DNA of 64,000 bases from NCBI RefSeq assembly GCF_040802235.1, contig NC_133156.1, positions 109,213,173 to 109,277,172 on the forward strand, read 5' to 3'. This stretch comes from Manis javanica (Eukaryota > Chordata > Mammalia > Pholidota > Manidae). A model generated the notes under the pieces. That model saw only the letters and a program-made list of their open reading frames with translations. It made no database searches and was not told where the DNA came from. Within the stretch, counting starts at the first letter, position 1. Each line of letters begins with the position of its first letter. Shown piece by piece: positions 51,190 to 63,191 of the stretch. The translations under genes were made by a program, and so were the position numbers.

Positions 51190-52446
51190 TAGCTACTATA
51201 AAGCCACAGTAATCAAGACAATGTGGTACAGGCACAAGAACAGACCCACAGACCAATAGAACACAACAGAGAGCCCAGATATAAACACAAGCATATATGG
51301 TCAATTAATATACGATAAAGGAGCCATGGATATACAATGGGGAAATGTATGGGAGAATATATTTGTAAATGAAATATCCAACAATGGGTTAACATCCGAA
51401 ATATATAATGAACTCACATGCCTCAACACCCAAAAAAGCAAATACCCTATTAAAAAATGTATGCAGGATATGAACAGACACTTCTCCAAAGAAGAAATTC
51501 AGATGGCCAACAGGCATATGAAAAGATGCGCCACATCACTAATTAATCAGGGAAATGCAAATTAAAACCACAATGAGATGTCACCTCACACCAGTTAGGA
51601 TGGCCAACATAGAAAAGACTAGGCGAAAGAAAGACATAGAAAACAACAAATGCTGGCGAGGATAGAGAAACAGGAACCCTCCTACACTGCTGTTAGGAAT
51701 GTAAGCTAGTTAACTATTGTGGAAAGCAATATGGAGGTTCCTCAAAAAAACTAAAAATAGAAATACCATTTGACCAAGGAATTCCACTCCTAGGAATTTA
51801 CCCAAAGCAAACAACTTCTCCAATTCAAAAAGATATATGCACCCCTATGTTTACCTCAGCACTATCTGCAATAGCCAAGATATGGAAGGAACTTAATCGT
51901 CCATAAGTAGATGAACGGATAAAGAAGAGGTGGTACATATACACAATGGAATATTATTCAGCCATAAGAAACAAATCCTACCATTTGCAACAACATGGAT
52001 GGAGCTAGAGGGTATTATGCTCAGTGAAATAAGTCAGGCAGAGAAAGACAAGTACCAAAGGATTTCCCTCATTTATGGAGTATAACAGTGAAGCAAAACT
52101 GAAGGAACAAAATTGCAGCAGACTCACAGACTCCAAGAAGGGACTAGTGGTTACCAAAGGGGAGGGGTGGGGAAGGAGGGAGAAGGGGATTGTGGGGTAT
52201 TATGATTGGTTCACATGGTGTGTGTGGGGTCACAGGGAAGACAGCGTAGCTCAGAGATGACAAATAGATACTCTGGCATCTTACTACACTGATGGACAGT
52301 GACTGCAATGGGGTATGGGGGGTGGGACTTGATAATAAGGGTGAATGTAATAACCACATTGCTTTTCTTGTGAAACCTTCATAAGAGTGTATATCAATGA
52401 TACCTTAATAAATAAAATAAATACACAAATAAATAAATAAATAAAT
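51190..52446 (+). mobile_element. 5'-truncated L1 with an internal deletion
   Basis: AAAATGTTAGAGA (51177-51189) and AAAATGTTGAGAG (52447-52459) look like the target duplication. It starts in ORF2 (AAGCCACAGTAATCAAGACA) and jumps at about 51347 from GGGGAAATG to ATGGGAGAATATATTTG, losing roughly 330 bases present in the 18.85-kb copy. It ends in an (ATAA)n tail. It is antisense to DDX4. Confidence 0.88.
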
Positions 52447-52519
52447 AAAATGTTGAGAGGGAAGATTGTAATTTATGTAACGAAGAGTGTATTACTGTTC
52501 GTAATCCCTCTCCCCCAAG

Positions 52520-53360
52520 TCTCTATCAGCTGACTTCATTTATTTAACAAATATTTAGTCAGTCACTATTCTAGGTGTTAGAAATTACAGCAATAAAACA
52601 AAGCCCCTGCTCTCATCCTGGGGAGACAAACAGGTATTATGCATTAAGTCTAAAAGGGGGGAAAAAACAACATGATAGAGGTCCCCAAGAAGGTTATTTA
52701 AATACAGCTTCTCTAATTAGATGACATATGAGACATGAATAAAACAAGAGTGAGCTATTCATTTATCTGAGGAAAGGGCAGAGGGAAGAACAAATATAAA
52801 GGCTCTGAGTCAGATGTGTGTTTGGTGTGCTCAAAGAACCCCAAAAGAGAACAAAACAAAAAAGAGGCTTTCATGTGGCCTCTACATTCCTGGCAGTACA
52901 AAGAATGCAGATTCTTTTACATTCTACAGCAAGTAAAAAGGCCATGAGGCAGAAGTGTGCCTGGTAAGTGTGAAGAATAGTTATGAGCAAAGTCTGGCTG
53001 GAGTAGGGTGAGCATGGGAGGGCTCTGAAGGCCAATGAAAGAACTTCATTACTTTGAGAAGCCACTGGGTTTTGAGCAAAGAAATGAAAAAGATCTGATC
53101 TTTTTTTTTTTTTATAACTGAACAGCTAATGGATTCTGAGTATATTTTGATGGTAGAACCAAGATGATTTTGCTAAGAGATCAGATGTGCAGTTAGAAAG
53201 AAATCAAGGATAACTTCATGATTTTGTGTCTGAGCTACTGGAGAAATGGAACTAACATTAACTGAGATAGGATTGCAAGAAAGAAAAGCTTAGAGGTGAT
53301 ATTTAATTAAGTCTCAGATATCTATTAGGAAACCAGTAAGAGAAATCAAAAGGACCTCTG
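52520..53360 (+). repeat. Ancient interspersed repeat, longest copy in the window
   Basis: CACTATTCTAGGTGTTAGAA, TATAAAGGCTCTGAGTCAG, TGGCTGGAGTAGGGTGAGC, GCCACTGGGTTTTGAGCA and ATATTTTGATGGTAGAACC lie in the order of a common mammalian repeat whose name I cannot give with confidence. Confidence 0.5.
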
Positions 53361-54940
53361 ATCCTACAGTAATGTGTTAAATTTTTGAGACATAGTCATT
53401 TATTAATGATTTTCTTTATCAAAAATTATCTTGCAACCTTTTGGAGCTCATTCAAAAAAGATTCCCAATGCCAAAATTGATCTGCTAGAATCAGATACAT
53501 AACCCTATGAGCAGCTTAAGCCCTGATCTCATCTTGGTTCCCACTGTGAATCCAAGTGGCAATAAAAATTTAACTCTGCTGACTCTACTTTTTTCTTCTT
53601 TACTGATTTTGAATTTGTTGTAGTTTGGACAATTATTAGCAATAATTGAAAAGAAGTTTTATGATTTGTGGAGATCTCTGTAAATGGATTAATGAATTAT
53701 AATTACCCATAAGAAATGATAGAGAATCCACTTTGTTAATCTTTGTCTATTAATCCATGGTGAGCTAAATCAATTAAGAATCTAAAAAGAATTCTAGCTT
53801 TGGTAGCTAGATTGTATTTGTTTATATTTCTGTGCTCAGTCTTGACTTGTGGCTGAAATGATAGAACTGAAGCTATAAACTATGTGTTTGTAATTCAGAG
53901 AGCTTTATCACTATGTATAATCATGATGTTAATAGCCTGTGAAAGTATTAACAACATAAGTTATAAAGTCTCTTAAAGCCCCTTAGAATAAAGTCTCTTA
54001 AATTAAAGGTCTCAAATTAATTCTGATTGGTTTATAGAAATAAAATAAATAATATAAAGAGATAAACAATCCTAAAATTCCCAGAAAATAAATTGGATTT
54101 CTAATACTTTAACTGTATTAAACTTAAAAAAATTTTTTTCTACAGTAAGTAAACCAGAAACATTTAATATTCCAAGTTCACATAACAAAAATCTTTGGTA
54201 AACACAAGACTAATTCAATAACTTTGGTTTTATAAAACACCCATGTCTTTTCTTGATGTAACAGTGCTAAGTATAATACATTTATTTTACTCAGGTATGT
54301 TTTTCTTAATCTATAGAGGTTTGCCACGCAAACTAATATTCTCCATAATGTTTAAGAATTTGAAAACATAAGTCTGTGTTCAACTAAACTGATTCATTAT
54401 TCAACAGTATTTGTATTTTGCATAATGTCATCCTGATAATTTCCAAGGTCCTTAGATACCTTAAAACAGTAGACAATATTGAATATGTTACTAGATATAG
54501 GATAAAATTCTCAAACATTAATCATTAAACCTAAGATTATGTCCTTTTGCTTATTTTTCACAAGCAATATCTTTAAGTCATGTAAAAAATGTTCATTTTC
54601 CATGTTAACACTTAGACTTTTACATATCAACAAAGTGTGAAAAGATCTAGGTGCTATAGACAATAGTACAAAAAGTTCATGAGCTCTGGTAGTCAGCTAC
54701 ATTGCTCACATATGACATCTCTCAATTGTCCATTCCTACTTCCGCTTTCACTATGAAATAGAAGTTACTATGGTTAAAAGTTACAATTAACATGTGACTA
54801 ACATAAGAGACTATATTAGGAGTAAGTGATATTGACAGAGAAATGTAAACTGTATATGCTTTGGTTTTTCAAGGATAAAAAGAATATATTACCCTAAAGT
54901 GATGGCTCTCAAAATTTTGGTCCGTGGCCCATTAAACTCT
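53361..54940. other. DDX4 intron, no recognised exon or repeat
   Basis: AT-rich. A MER5-like start (GTGATGGCTCTCAAAATTTTGG) appears at about 54900, cut by the following L1. Confidence 0.3.
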
Positions 54941-55617
54941 AAAAATTGACAATACTAAATACTTCCAAACTCATTCTGTGAGGCCAGGATCACTCTAATA
55001 CCAAAACCAGACAAAGATACCACAAAAAGAGAAAATTACAGACCAATATCCCTGATGAACATAGATGCAAAAATACTCAAAAAAATATTAGCAAACCGAA
55101 TTCAAAAATACATCAAAAAGATCATCCACCATGATCAACAAGGATCTATTCCAGGGATGCAAGGATGGTACAATATTTGAAAATCCATCACCATCATAAA
55201 ACACATCAACAAAAAGGACAAAAATCACATGATCATCTCCATAGATGCTGAAAAAGCATTCGACAAAATTCAACATCCATTAATGATAAAAACTCTCAAC
55301 AAAGTGGGTATACAGGGCAAGTACCTTAATATAATAAAGGCCTATGTGACAAACCCACAGCCAACATCATACTTAACAGCAAGCAGCTGAAAGCTTTTCC
55401 TTTAAGATCGGGAACAAGGATGCCCACTCTCCCCACTTTTATTCAACATAGTTCTGGAGATCCTAACCTCCAGAAATATGCCAGGCAGAAGAAGTCAAGT
55501 ACCAAATAATTTCACTCATTTGCGGAGTGTAACAACAGAGGAAAAACTGAAGGAACAAAACAGCAGCAGACTTGGACTCCAAGAATGGACTAGCAGTACA
55601 AAAGAGCAGGCGTTGGG

Positions 55618-56230
55618 TATCGCGCCCGCTTCCCGTGGGTCGAGTCGACGCGATCACAGGAGACCTGGTTCGGTTTCAATCAGCTTTAATTTCTTCTCAC
55701 AGGCGGTGTTACAGAAAGATTGCAGCTTGCACGCAGGCAAGTATGAGTTAGAGCTCTTTTAGTTTCTCTCTAGCTTATTCCTCTCGTCTCTGCAGGCTGG
55801 CTCGCTAGCTTCTGGTTCTGCTGGCTTCTCCCTCTGCTGGCTTCTCCCTCTGCTGGCTTCTCCCTCTGCTGGCTTCTCCCTCTGCTGGCCTCTCCCTCTG
55901 CTGGCCTCTCCCTCTGCTGGCCTCTCCCTCTGCTGGCTTCTCCCTCTGCTGGCCTCTCCCTCTGCTGGCTTCTCCCTCTGCCTACTACTAACTACCGCTA
56001 TATATATATGTTTCCTAGACCAATCAAAGGGGAGAGCATGCGTGACCTTTAACTCTATTGGCGACAGGGCGGAAATCATGCAGTGTGCACGAGCACGGAA
56101 CTACTTATAAGGTCTGGGAGGGGGATTCTCCTACTTGGCAGAGCGGATGCGTGGGATGTGCCATTACCGGATGTGAGCGCCATCTTAGAAGGGCTGGGGT
56201 CTGACCTCGGCCGCGGCTTGGACCTCTACA
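55618..56230 (-). mobile_element. 613-bp solo LTR of a class II-like endogenous retrovirus, inside an L1
   Basis: GTTGGG occurs at 55612-55617 and 56231-56236. Taking out the LTR and one copy restores a continuous L1 3' UTR (compare 52.15 kb), which fixes both borders and the 6-bp duplication. On the minus strand it starts TGTAGAGGTCC and carries AAGATGGCG (56186-56178), ATTGG (56025-56019 area), TATATATATA (about 56008-55999) and ATTAAA (55690-55685). The far end is TA rather than CA. No viral genes are present. Its promoter points toward the DDX4 3' exons. Confidence 0.87.
55818..55977 (-). repeat. 16-bp minisatellite within the LTR, 10 copies
   Basis: The unit CTGCTGGCTTCTCCCT is repeated exactly ten times in length (160 bp). 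Several units read GGCCTC for GGCTTC. It sits between the TATA box and the poly(A) signal of the LTR. Confidence 0.95.
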
Positions 56231-56697
56231 GTTGGGGAGGGTGTGGAGGGGACAGAGGGAGAAGGGATTAAGGGGTATTATGAATAGTACACAAGGTATG
56301 GGGGTTCACAGAGAAGACAGTGTAGCACAGAGAAAACAAGTAGTGACTCTGTGGCATCTTACTACACTGATGGACAATGACTTCAGTTGGGTATGGGGGG
56401 ACTTGATATGGGTGAATGCAGTAACCACAATGTTTTTCATGTGAAACCTTCATAAGAGTGTATATCAATGATACCTTAATAAAAACAATTGACAGTCCCA
56501 AAGAGTTTCAATTATGTGAAAGATTTTCAGTTATGTATTGATACTTACCATAATAAAACTTAAAACCAAGAAAAATTTAAATACTTATTAGTATGTATCA
56601 TATGTTAAAAAAGTAATTCCTAGTTTAATTATGAAAACGGTTTTACCTCAGAGACCCTTGCAGAGGACATTAGGGACCCTGGGGAAGACTTCTTTTT

Positions 56698-56885
56698 TCC
56701 TAAAGTGTCAGTCTGCTCCAGAATATTAAAAAAAACAAAGTACAGGACAAAATTGAAACTGAATTTTATTTGTGGTGAGTCTTAATACCCTTCCTAAAGT
56801 GTCAGTCTGCTCCAGAATATTAAAAAAACACAGTACAGGAAAAAATTGTAACTGAATTTTATTTGTGTTGATTTATAATACATGA
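56698..56885. repeat. Tandem duplication, 94-bp unit
   Basis: TCCTAAAGTGTCAGTCTGCT occurs at 56698 and 56792, followed in both by CCAGAATATTAAAAAAA and ACTGAATTTTATTTGTG. A few substitutions separate the copies. Confidence 0.92.
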
Positions 56886-57441
56886 GTCTTAAAAGAAGCT
56901 ATGAAATGTATTAAAATGTTGGAGAAATTCAAATTGGATGGAACTACTTTTTGATGTACTATTAATGTCTTTACTCGAAAGGTTATTCTTTCTCTTCCTT
57001 GTAATCAAACTCCATAGCAGAATTTCTGTTGGCTTTATTATGACTTTGATTATTTTTTAAAAAGTGCCATATTTATGAAAGAGCTATGGATTTTTACAAT
57101 CATGTTGCCTTGTACATTTATTTTTAATTTTTATTAAGGTATCATTGATATACAGTATTATGAAGGTTTCACATGAGCAACACTGTGGTTTCTACAACCC
57201 CCCTATTGTCAAGTAACCACCACATACCCCATTATAGTCACTGTCCATCAGCATAGTAAGATACTGTAGAGTCACTACTTGTCTTCTCTGTGCTATAATG
57301 CCTTCCCCATGCCCCCCCTTAATACCCTTCTTCCTCCCTTTCCACACACTCTCCACAACCCCTTTCCCATTGGTAACCACTAGTACAATCGTGGGTTCCG
57401 TGAGACTGCCACTGTTTTGTTCCTTCAGTTTTGCTCTGTTG

Positions 57442-60400
57442 TTACACTCCACAAATGAGTGAAGTCATTTGGTACCTGTCTTTGTCCACTTGCCTTATTT
57501 CACTGAGCATAATACCCTCTAGCTCCATCCATATTGTTGCAAATGGTAGGATTTGTTTTCATCTTGTGGCTGAATAATATTCTATTGTGTATATGTAGCA
57601 TCTCCTCTTTATACATTCATCTACTGATGGAAACTTAGGTTGCTTGCATGCCTCGACTATTATAAATAGTGCAGCAATAAAATAGGGGTACACATGTCTT
57701 TCTGAATCTGTGTTCTTGTTTTCTTAGGGTAAATTCCTAGGATTGGAATTCCTGGATCAAATGGTATTTCTATTTTTAGTGTTTTGAGGAACCTCCATAT
57801 TGCTTTCCACAATGGTTGAACTAATTTACATTCCCACCAGCAGTGTAGGAGGGTTCCCCTTTCTCCGCATCCTTGCCAGCATTTCTTGTTCCAAGTCTTT
57901 TCTATGTTGGCCATCCTAACTGGTGTGAGGTGATATCTCATTGTGGTTTTAATTTGCATTTCCCTGATAATTAGCAATGTGGAGCATCTTTTCACGTGCC
58001 CGTTGGCCATCTGAATTTCTTCTGCCCATTTTTTAATCGGATTGTTAGCTTTTTATTTGTTGAGGTGCTTGAGCTCTTTATATGTTTTGGATGTCAACCC
58101 ATTATTGGATATGTCACTTATGAATATATTCTCCCATACTGTAGAACACCTTTTTGTTCTACTGATGGTGTCCTTTGCTGCACAGAAGCTTTATATTTTG
58201 ATATAATCCCACTTGTTCATTTTTGTTTGTTTCCCTTGCCTGAGGAAATATGTTCATGAAAAAATGCTCATATTTATATTCAAGAGAGTTTTGCCTATGT
58301 TTTCTTCTAAGAGTTTCATGGTTTCCTGAATTATATTCAGGTCGTTGAACCATTTCAAGTTTACTTTTGGTTATAGAGTTATACAGTAATCCAATTTCAT
58401 TCTCTCACATGTAGCTGCCCAGTTTTGCCAACACCAGTTGTTGAAGAGGCTGTCATTACCCCATTATATATCCATGGCTCCTCTATCATATATTAATTGA
58501 CCATATATGCTTGAGTTTATATCTGGGCTTTCTATTCTGTTACATTGATCTATGGGTCTGTTCTTGTGCCAGTACCAAATTGTCTTGATTACTGTGGCTT
58601 TTTAGTAGAGCTTGAAGTTGGGGAGTGTAATCCCCCTGGCTTTATTCTTCCTTCTAAGGATTGCTTTGGCTATTCAGGATCTTTTGTTGGTTCCATATGA
58701 ATTTCAAAAGTATTTATTCTAGTTCGTTAAAGAATGCTGTTGGCATTTTGATAGGGATTGCATTAAATCCTAAATTGCTTTAGGCAGGATGGCCATTTTG
58801 ACAATATTAATTCTTCTACCCATGAGCATGGGATGTATTTCCATTTATTAGTGTCCTCTTTAATTTCTCTCGAGTGTCTTGTAGTTTTCAGGGTATAAAT
58901 CTTTCACTTCCTTGGTTAGGTTTATTCCTAGATATTTTATTCTTTTCCTGATTTCTCTTTCTGCTAGTTCATTGTTAGTGTGTAGGAATGCAACAGATTT
59001 CTGTGTATTAGCTTTGCATCCTGCAACTTTGCTGAATTCAGGTATTAGATCTAGTAGTTTTGGAGTGGATTCTTTAGGGTTTTTTTATATACAGTATCAT
59101 ATCATCTGCAAACAGTGGTAGTTTAACTTGTTCCTTGCCAATCTGGATGTCTTTTATTTCTTTGTGTTGTCTGATTGCTGTGGCTATAACCTCCAGTACT
59201 ATGTCAAATAAAATTTGGGAGAGTGGGCATCCTTGTCTTGTTCCATCTTAGAGGAAAAGCTTTCAGTGTTTCATTGTTAAGTATGACATTGGCTGTGGGT
59301 CTGTCATATATGGCCTATATTATGTTGAGGTACTTGCCCTGTATACCCATTTTGTTGAGAGTTTTTATCATGAATGGATGTTGAGTTTTGTCAAATGATT
59401 TTTCAGCATCTATGGAGATGATCATGTGATTTTTGTCCTTTTTGTCGATGTAGTGGAAGATGTTGATGGATTTTTGAATATTGTACCATCCATTCTTGCA
59501 TCACTGGAATAGATCCTCATTGATTATGGTGAATGATCTTTTTGATGTATTTTTTAATTTGATTTGCTAATATTTTGTTGAGTATTTTTGCATCTATGTT
59601 CATCAGGGATATTGGCCTGTAATTTTCTTTTTTTGTGGTGTCTCTCTGGTTTTGCTGTTAGAGTGATCCTGGCCTCATTGGATGAGTTTGGAAGTATTCC
59701 CTCCTCTTCTTTTTTTTGGAAAACTTTAAGGAGAATGGGTATTATGTCTTCTCTAAATGCTGATAAAATTCAGCAGTGAATCCATCTGGTCCAGGAGTTT
59801 TGTTCTTGGGTAGTTTTTTGATTACTGATTTGATTTCATTGCTGATAATTGCTCTGTTTAAATTTTCTGTTTCTTCTTGGGTCAGTCTTGGAAGGTTTTA
59901 TTTTACTAGAAAGTTGTCCATTTCTTTTAGGTCATCCAGTTTGTTAGCATTTGGATTTTCACAGTATTCTCTAATAATTCTTTGTATTTCTGTGGTGTCC
60001 ATTGTGATTTTTCATTTTTCAATTTTGATGGTGTTCATGTGTGTAGATTCTCTTTTTTCTTAATAAGTCTGGCTAGGGGTTTATCTATTTTGTTTATTTT
60101 CTCAAAGAACCAGCTCCTGCTTTCATCAGTTCTTTCTGTTGTTTTATTCTTCTCTATTTTATTTATTTCTGCTCTAATCTTTATTATGTCCATCCTTCTA
60201 CTGACTTTGGGCCTCATTTGTTCTTCTTTTTCTGGTTTTGTTAATTGTGAGTTTAGACTGTTCACTTGGGATTGTTCTTCTTTCCTGAGGTAGGCCTGGA
60301 TTGCTATATACTTCCCTCTTAGAACTACCTTTGCTACATCTCACAGAAGTTGGGGCATTGTGCTGTTGTTTTCATTTGTCTCCATATATTGCTTAATCTG

Positions 60401-61216
60401 TTTTAATTTGGTCATAATCCATTGATTATTTAGGAGCATGTTGTTAAGCCTCCATGTGTTTGTGAGCCTTTTTGTTTTCTTTGTACAATTTATTTCTACT
60501 TTTATACCCTTGTGATCTGAGAAGGTGGTTGGTACAATTTCAATCATTTTTAATTTACTGAGGCTCTTTTGTGGCCTAGTATGTATGTGGTCTATTTTGG
60601 AAAATATTCCATGTGCACTTGAAAAGAATGTGTATCCTATTGCTTTTGGGTGGAGAGTTCTGAGATGTCTGTTAGGTCCATCTGTTCTAATGTGTTGTTC
60701 AATGCCTCTGTCTCCTCATTTTCTGTGTGGTTATCTGTCCTTTGGAGTGAGTGGAGTGTTGAAGTCTCCTAGAATGAATGCATTGCATTCTATTTCCCCT
60801 TTTAATTCTGTTAGTATTTGCTTCACATATGTAGGTGCTCCTGTGTTGGATGCATAAATATTTATAATGGTTATATCCTCTTGTTGGATTGACCCCTTTA
60901 TCATTATGTAATATGCTTGTCTCTTGTGACTTACTTTGTTTTGAAGTCTATTTTGTCTGATACAAGTACTGCAACACCTGCTTTTTTCTCCCTATTATTT
61001 TCATGAAATATATTTTTTCGAATCCTTTACTTTTAGTCTGTGTATGACGGGTTTGAAGTGAGTCTCTTGTAAACAGCCTACAGATGGGTCTTGTTTTTTT
61101 ATCTGTTCAGTGATTCTATGTCTTTTGATTGGTGCGTTCAGACCACTTACATTTAGGGTGGTTATCGACAGGTATGTACTTATTGCCATTGCAGGCTTTA
61201 AATTCGTGGTTACCAA
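57442..61216 (-). pseudogene. Decayed L1 ORF2 (endonuclease and reverse transcriptase)
   Basis: The frame opens MVTTNLKPAMAISTYL and includes SGLNAPIKRHRITEQIKKQD of the endonuclease. It ends at a TAA right after the usual C-terminal Gly-Val. Its length, about 3.8 kb, matches intact ORF2. Fragments are spread across frames: TKRLTNTWRLNNMLLNNQW (60.4 kb) and [20 protein letters not shown] (58 kb). Confidence 0.85.
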
Positions 61217-61490
61217 AGGTTCAAGGGTAACTTCCTTATTATCTAAGAGTCTAACTTAACTCACTTACTATGCCATTACAAACACAATCTAAAGGTTCTT
61301 TTTTTCCCCCTCCATTCTTTATATATTAGGTATCATACTCTGTACTCTTTGTCTATCCCTTTTTATGACAGCTATTTAACCTAGGAACACGAGAAGCAGT
61401 CCCTTCAAAACACACTGTAGAGATGATTTGTGGGAAGTAAATTCTCTCAGATTTTACTTATCTGGAGATTGTCTAATCCCTCCTTCAAAT

Positions 61491-62193
61491 TTAAATGACA
61501 ATCTTGTTGGATAATGTATTTGGTTGGAGGCCCTTCTGCTTCATTGCATTAAATATATCATGCCACTCCCTTCAGGCCTGTAAGGTTTCTGCTGAGAAGT
61601 CTGATGAAAGCCTGATAGGTTTTCCTTTGTATGTGATATTATTTCACTCTCTGGCTGCTTTTAATAATCTGTCCTTATCCTTGATCTTTGCCATTTTAAT
61701 TATTATGTCTTGCTGTTGTCTTCCTTGGGTCCCTTGTGTTGGGAGATCTGTGCACCTCTATGGCCTGAGAAACTATCTCCTTCCCCAGATTAGGGAATTT
61801 TTCAGAAATTACCTACTCAAAGACACTTTCTCTTTTTCTCTCTCTTCTTCTTCTGGTACCTCTATAATATGAATATTGTTCCGTTTGAATTGGTCACATA
61901 GTTCTCTCAGTATTCTTTCATTCTTAGAGATACTTTATTCTCTCTGTGCCTCAGCTTCTTTGTATTCTTGCTCTCTAATTCTATTTCATTTACCATCTCC
62001 TCCACTGTATCTAATCTGCTTTTAATACCCTCCATTGTGTTCTTCAGTGATTGGATCACCATCCTAAATTCATTCCTGAGATCTGGAATACTTTCTATAC
62101 CTCCAACAGCATGTTAATGAATTTTATTTTGAAATATCTTTCAGGAGGATTCATAAGGTCAATTTCATTTGAATCTTTCTCAGGTGTATTCAT
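61491..62193 (-). pseudogene. Decayed L1 ORF1
   Basis: A start MNTPEKDSNEIDLMNPPER is followed quickly by a stop. The C-terminal domain is visible: MAKIKDKDRLLKAA, then GKPIRLSSDFSAETLQA, ending NKIVI and TAA. About 234 codons separate the two ends, shorter than a usual ORF1 of about 330 or more, so an internal loss or a different true start is likely. Confidence 0.7.
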
Positions 62194-63191
62194 AATTTCG
62201 CTTTGAACCAGGTTTCTTTAACGTGTCATAATTTGTCTGTGGTGCCCTCTACTGCCCAGAAGCTGTACTCTCTGGAGCTGATCAGCCTCTGGAGCAATGT
62301 CGGGGGTCGCAGGGGTGCGGTGTTGGTGCCTGGGGGGAGGAAAGAGCTGTTTCCTGCTTCCCGGCTGCTACGCCTGTCTCCACTGCCAGTACCAGTGGGT
62401 CGAACACACAGGTGTAAGCCTCTATGCTTTGTGTTGGTAGCTGCTGTAGGTGGGGCTTCCCTCTGGCTGACCTGACGCCAGGGCAGGCAGGGGTTGTCCG
62501 TTGGCAAGCCTGAGCCAGGTGCAGGTTAGCCAGAAGGAAGACACAGCAGGCTGCTTGTCATGGTGAGGGGCCTTGGAGCTGCGTAGCCAGCCAGGGGGAT
62601 GGAGTGCTTGAAGATCATTTAAGCTCCCAACCTGCTGAGCAGAGTGCACCTGGACAATTATGTCTACCTGTCCTTTCTCCTGAGTAGTAAGCTCTGTGCA
62701 ATCCTTGCCCCTTTAGCAGCCCTCTCACTTTCAGGAAGTCTCTCAGACTGCCCACCCAGAGCAGTCAGATATGAATCCCTGTTTTCCACAAGCAGCTGGA
62801 ATCTCTGTCTCTCCAGGTATTCTGCCTTTCTTAGCTTTCCAACCCCACTAAATCAGCAGAGCACCATGCAATGTAGCTTCATGCTCCCAGAGCAGATCTC
62901 CAGGGCTAGGTGTTCATCAGTTCCAGGCCTCCACTCCCTCCCTGCTCTGTTTCTCTTCCTTCCACCGGTGAGCTGGGATGGGGTAAGGACTTGGGCCCCG
63001 CTGGGTTACAGCTTTGGTACGTTACCCTGTTCCATGAGGTCTGCTCTTTTCTCCAGGTGTATGCAGTCTGGTGCAGCTTTCTTTACTGTTCTCTTTCAGG
63101 ATTAGTTGTATTAATTATATTTTTGTATTACATGTGGTTTTTGGAGGAGGTCTCTGTCTCACCACTCATGCCGCCACCTTTTTCACAAGGG

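Larger units (their letters stand above)
54952..56486 (+). mobile_element. L1 with large internal deletion, split by a solo LTR
   Basis: AATTGACA at 54944-54951 and 56487-56494 is the target duplication. ORF2 reverse-transcriptase sequence (AGGCCAGGATCACTCTAATA onward) runs to about 55470 and then joins the 3' UTR (GAAATATGCCAGGCAGAAG), missing roughly 1.7 kb present in the 18.85-kb copy. The 3' UTR is interrupted at 55618-56230 by an LTR and resumes afterwards. Confidence 0.88.
57121..63191 (-). mobile_element. Near full-length L1 in DDX4 orientation
   Basis: Reading on the minus strand: a G+C-rich 5' UTR (63191-62194), decayed ORF1, a spacer, decayed ORF2 and a 3' UTR ending TACCTTAATAAAAATTAAAA. 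The length, about 6.1 kb, is that of a complete L1. Near its start lies AAGGTGGCGGCATGAG, a slightly changed form of the YY1-type motif usual at L1 5' ends. Many stops make both ORFs inactive. Confidence 0.9.

Noticed and set aside
55611-55680. G+C-rich stretch resembling a tRNA or promoter fragment
   Set aside because: It is the U5 end of the solo LTR. No tRNA A and B boxes in the right spacing were seen.
55759-56079. 106-codon frame with repeated Glu-Gly-Glu-Ala motifs
   Set aside because: It is the translation of the 16-bp minisatellite within the solo LTR.
56641-56700. Possible DDX4 exon near TTTTACCTCAGAGACCC
   Set aside because: A donor-like GAG|GTAAAA exists on the minus strand, but the translation does not resemble the DDX4 segment expected before GDERT.
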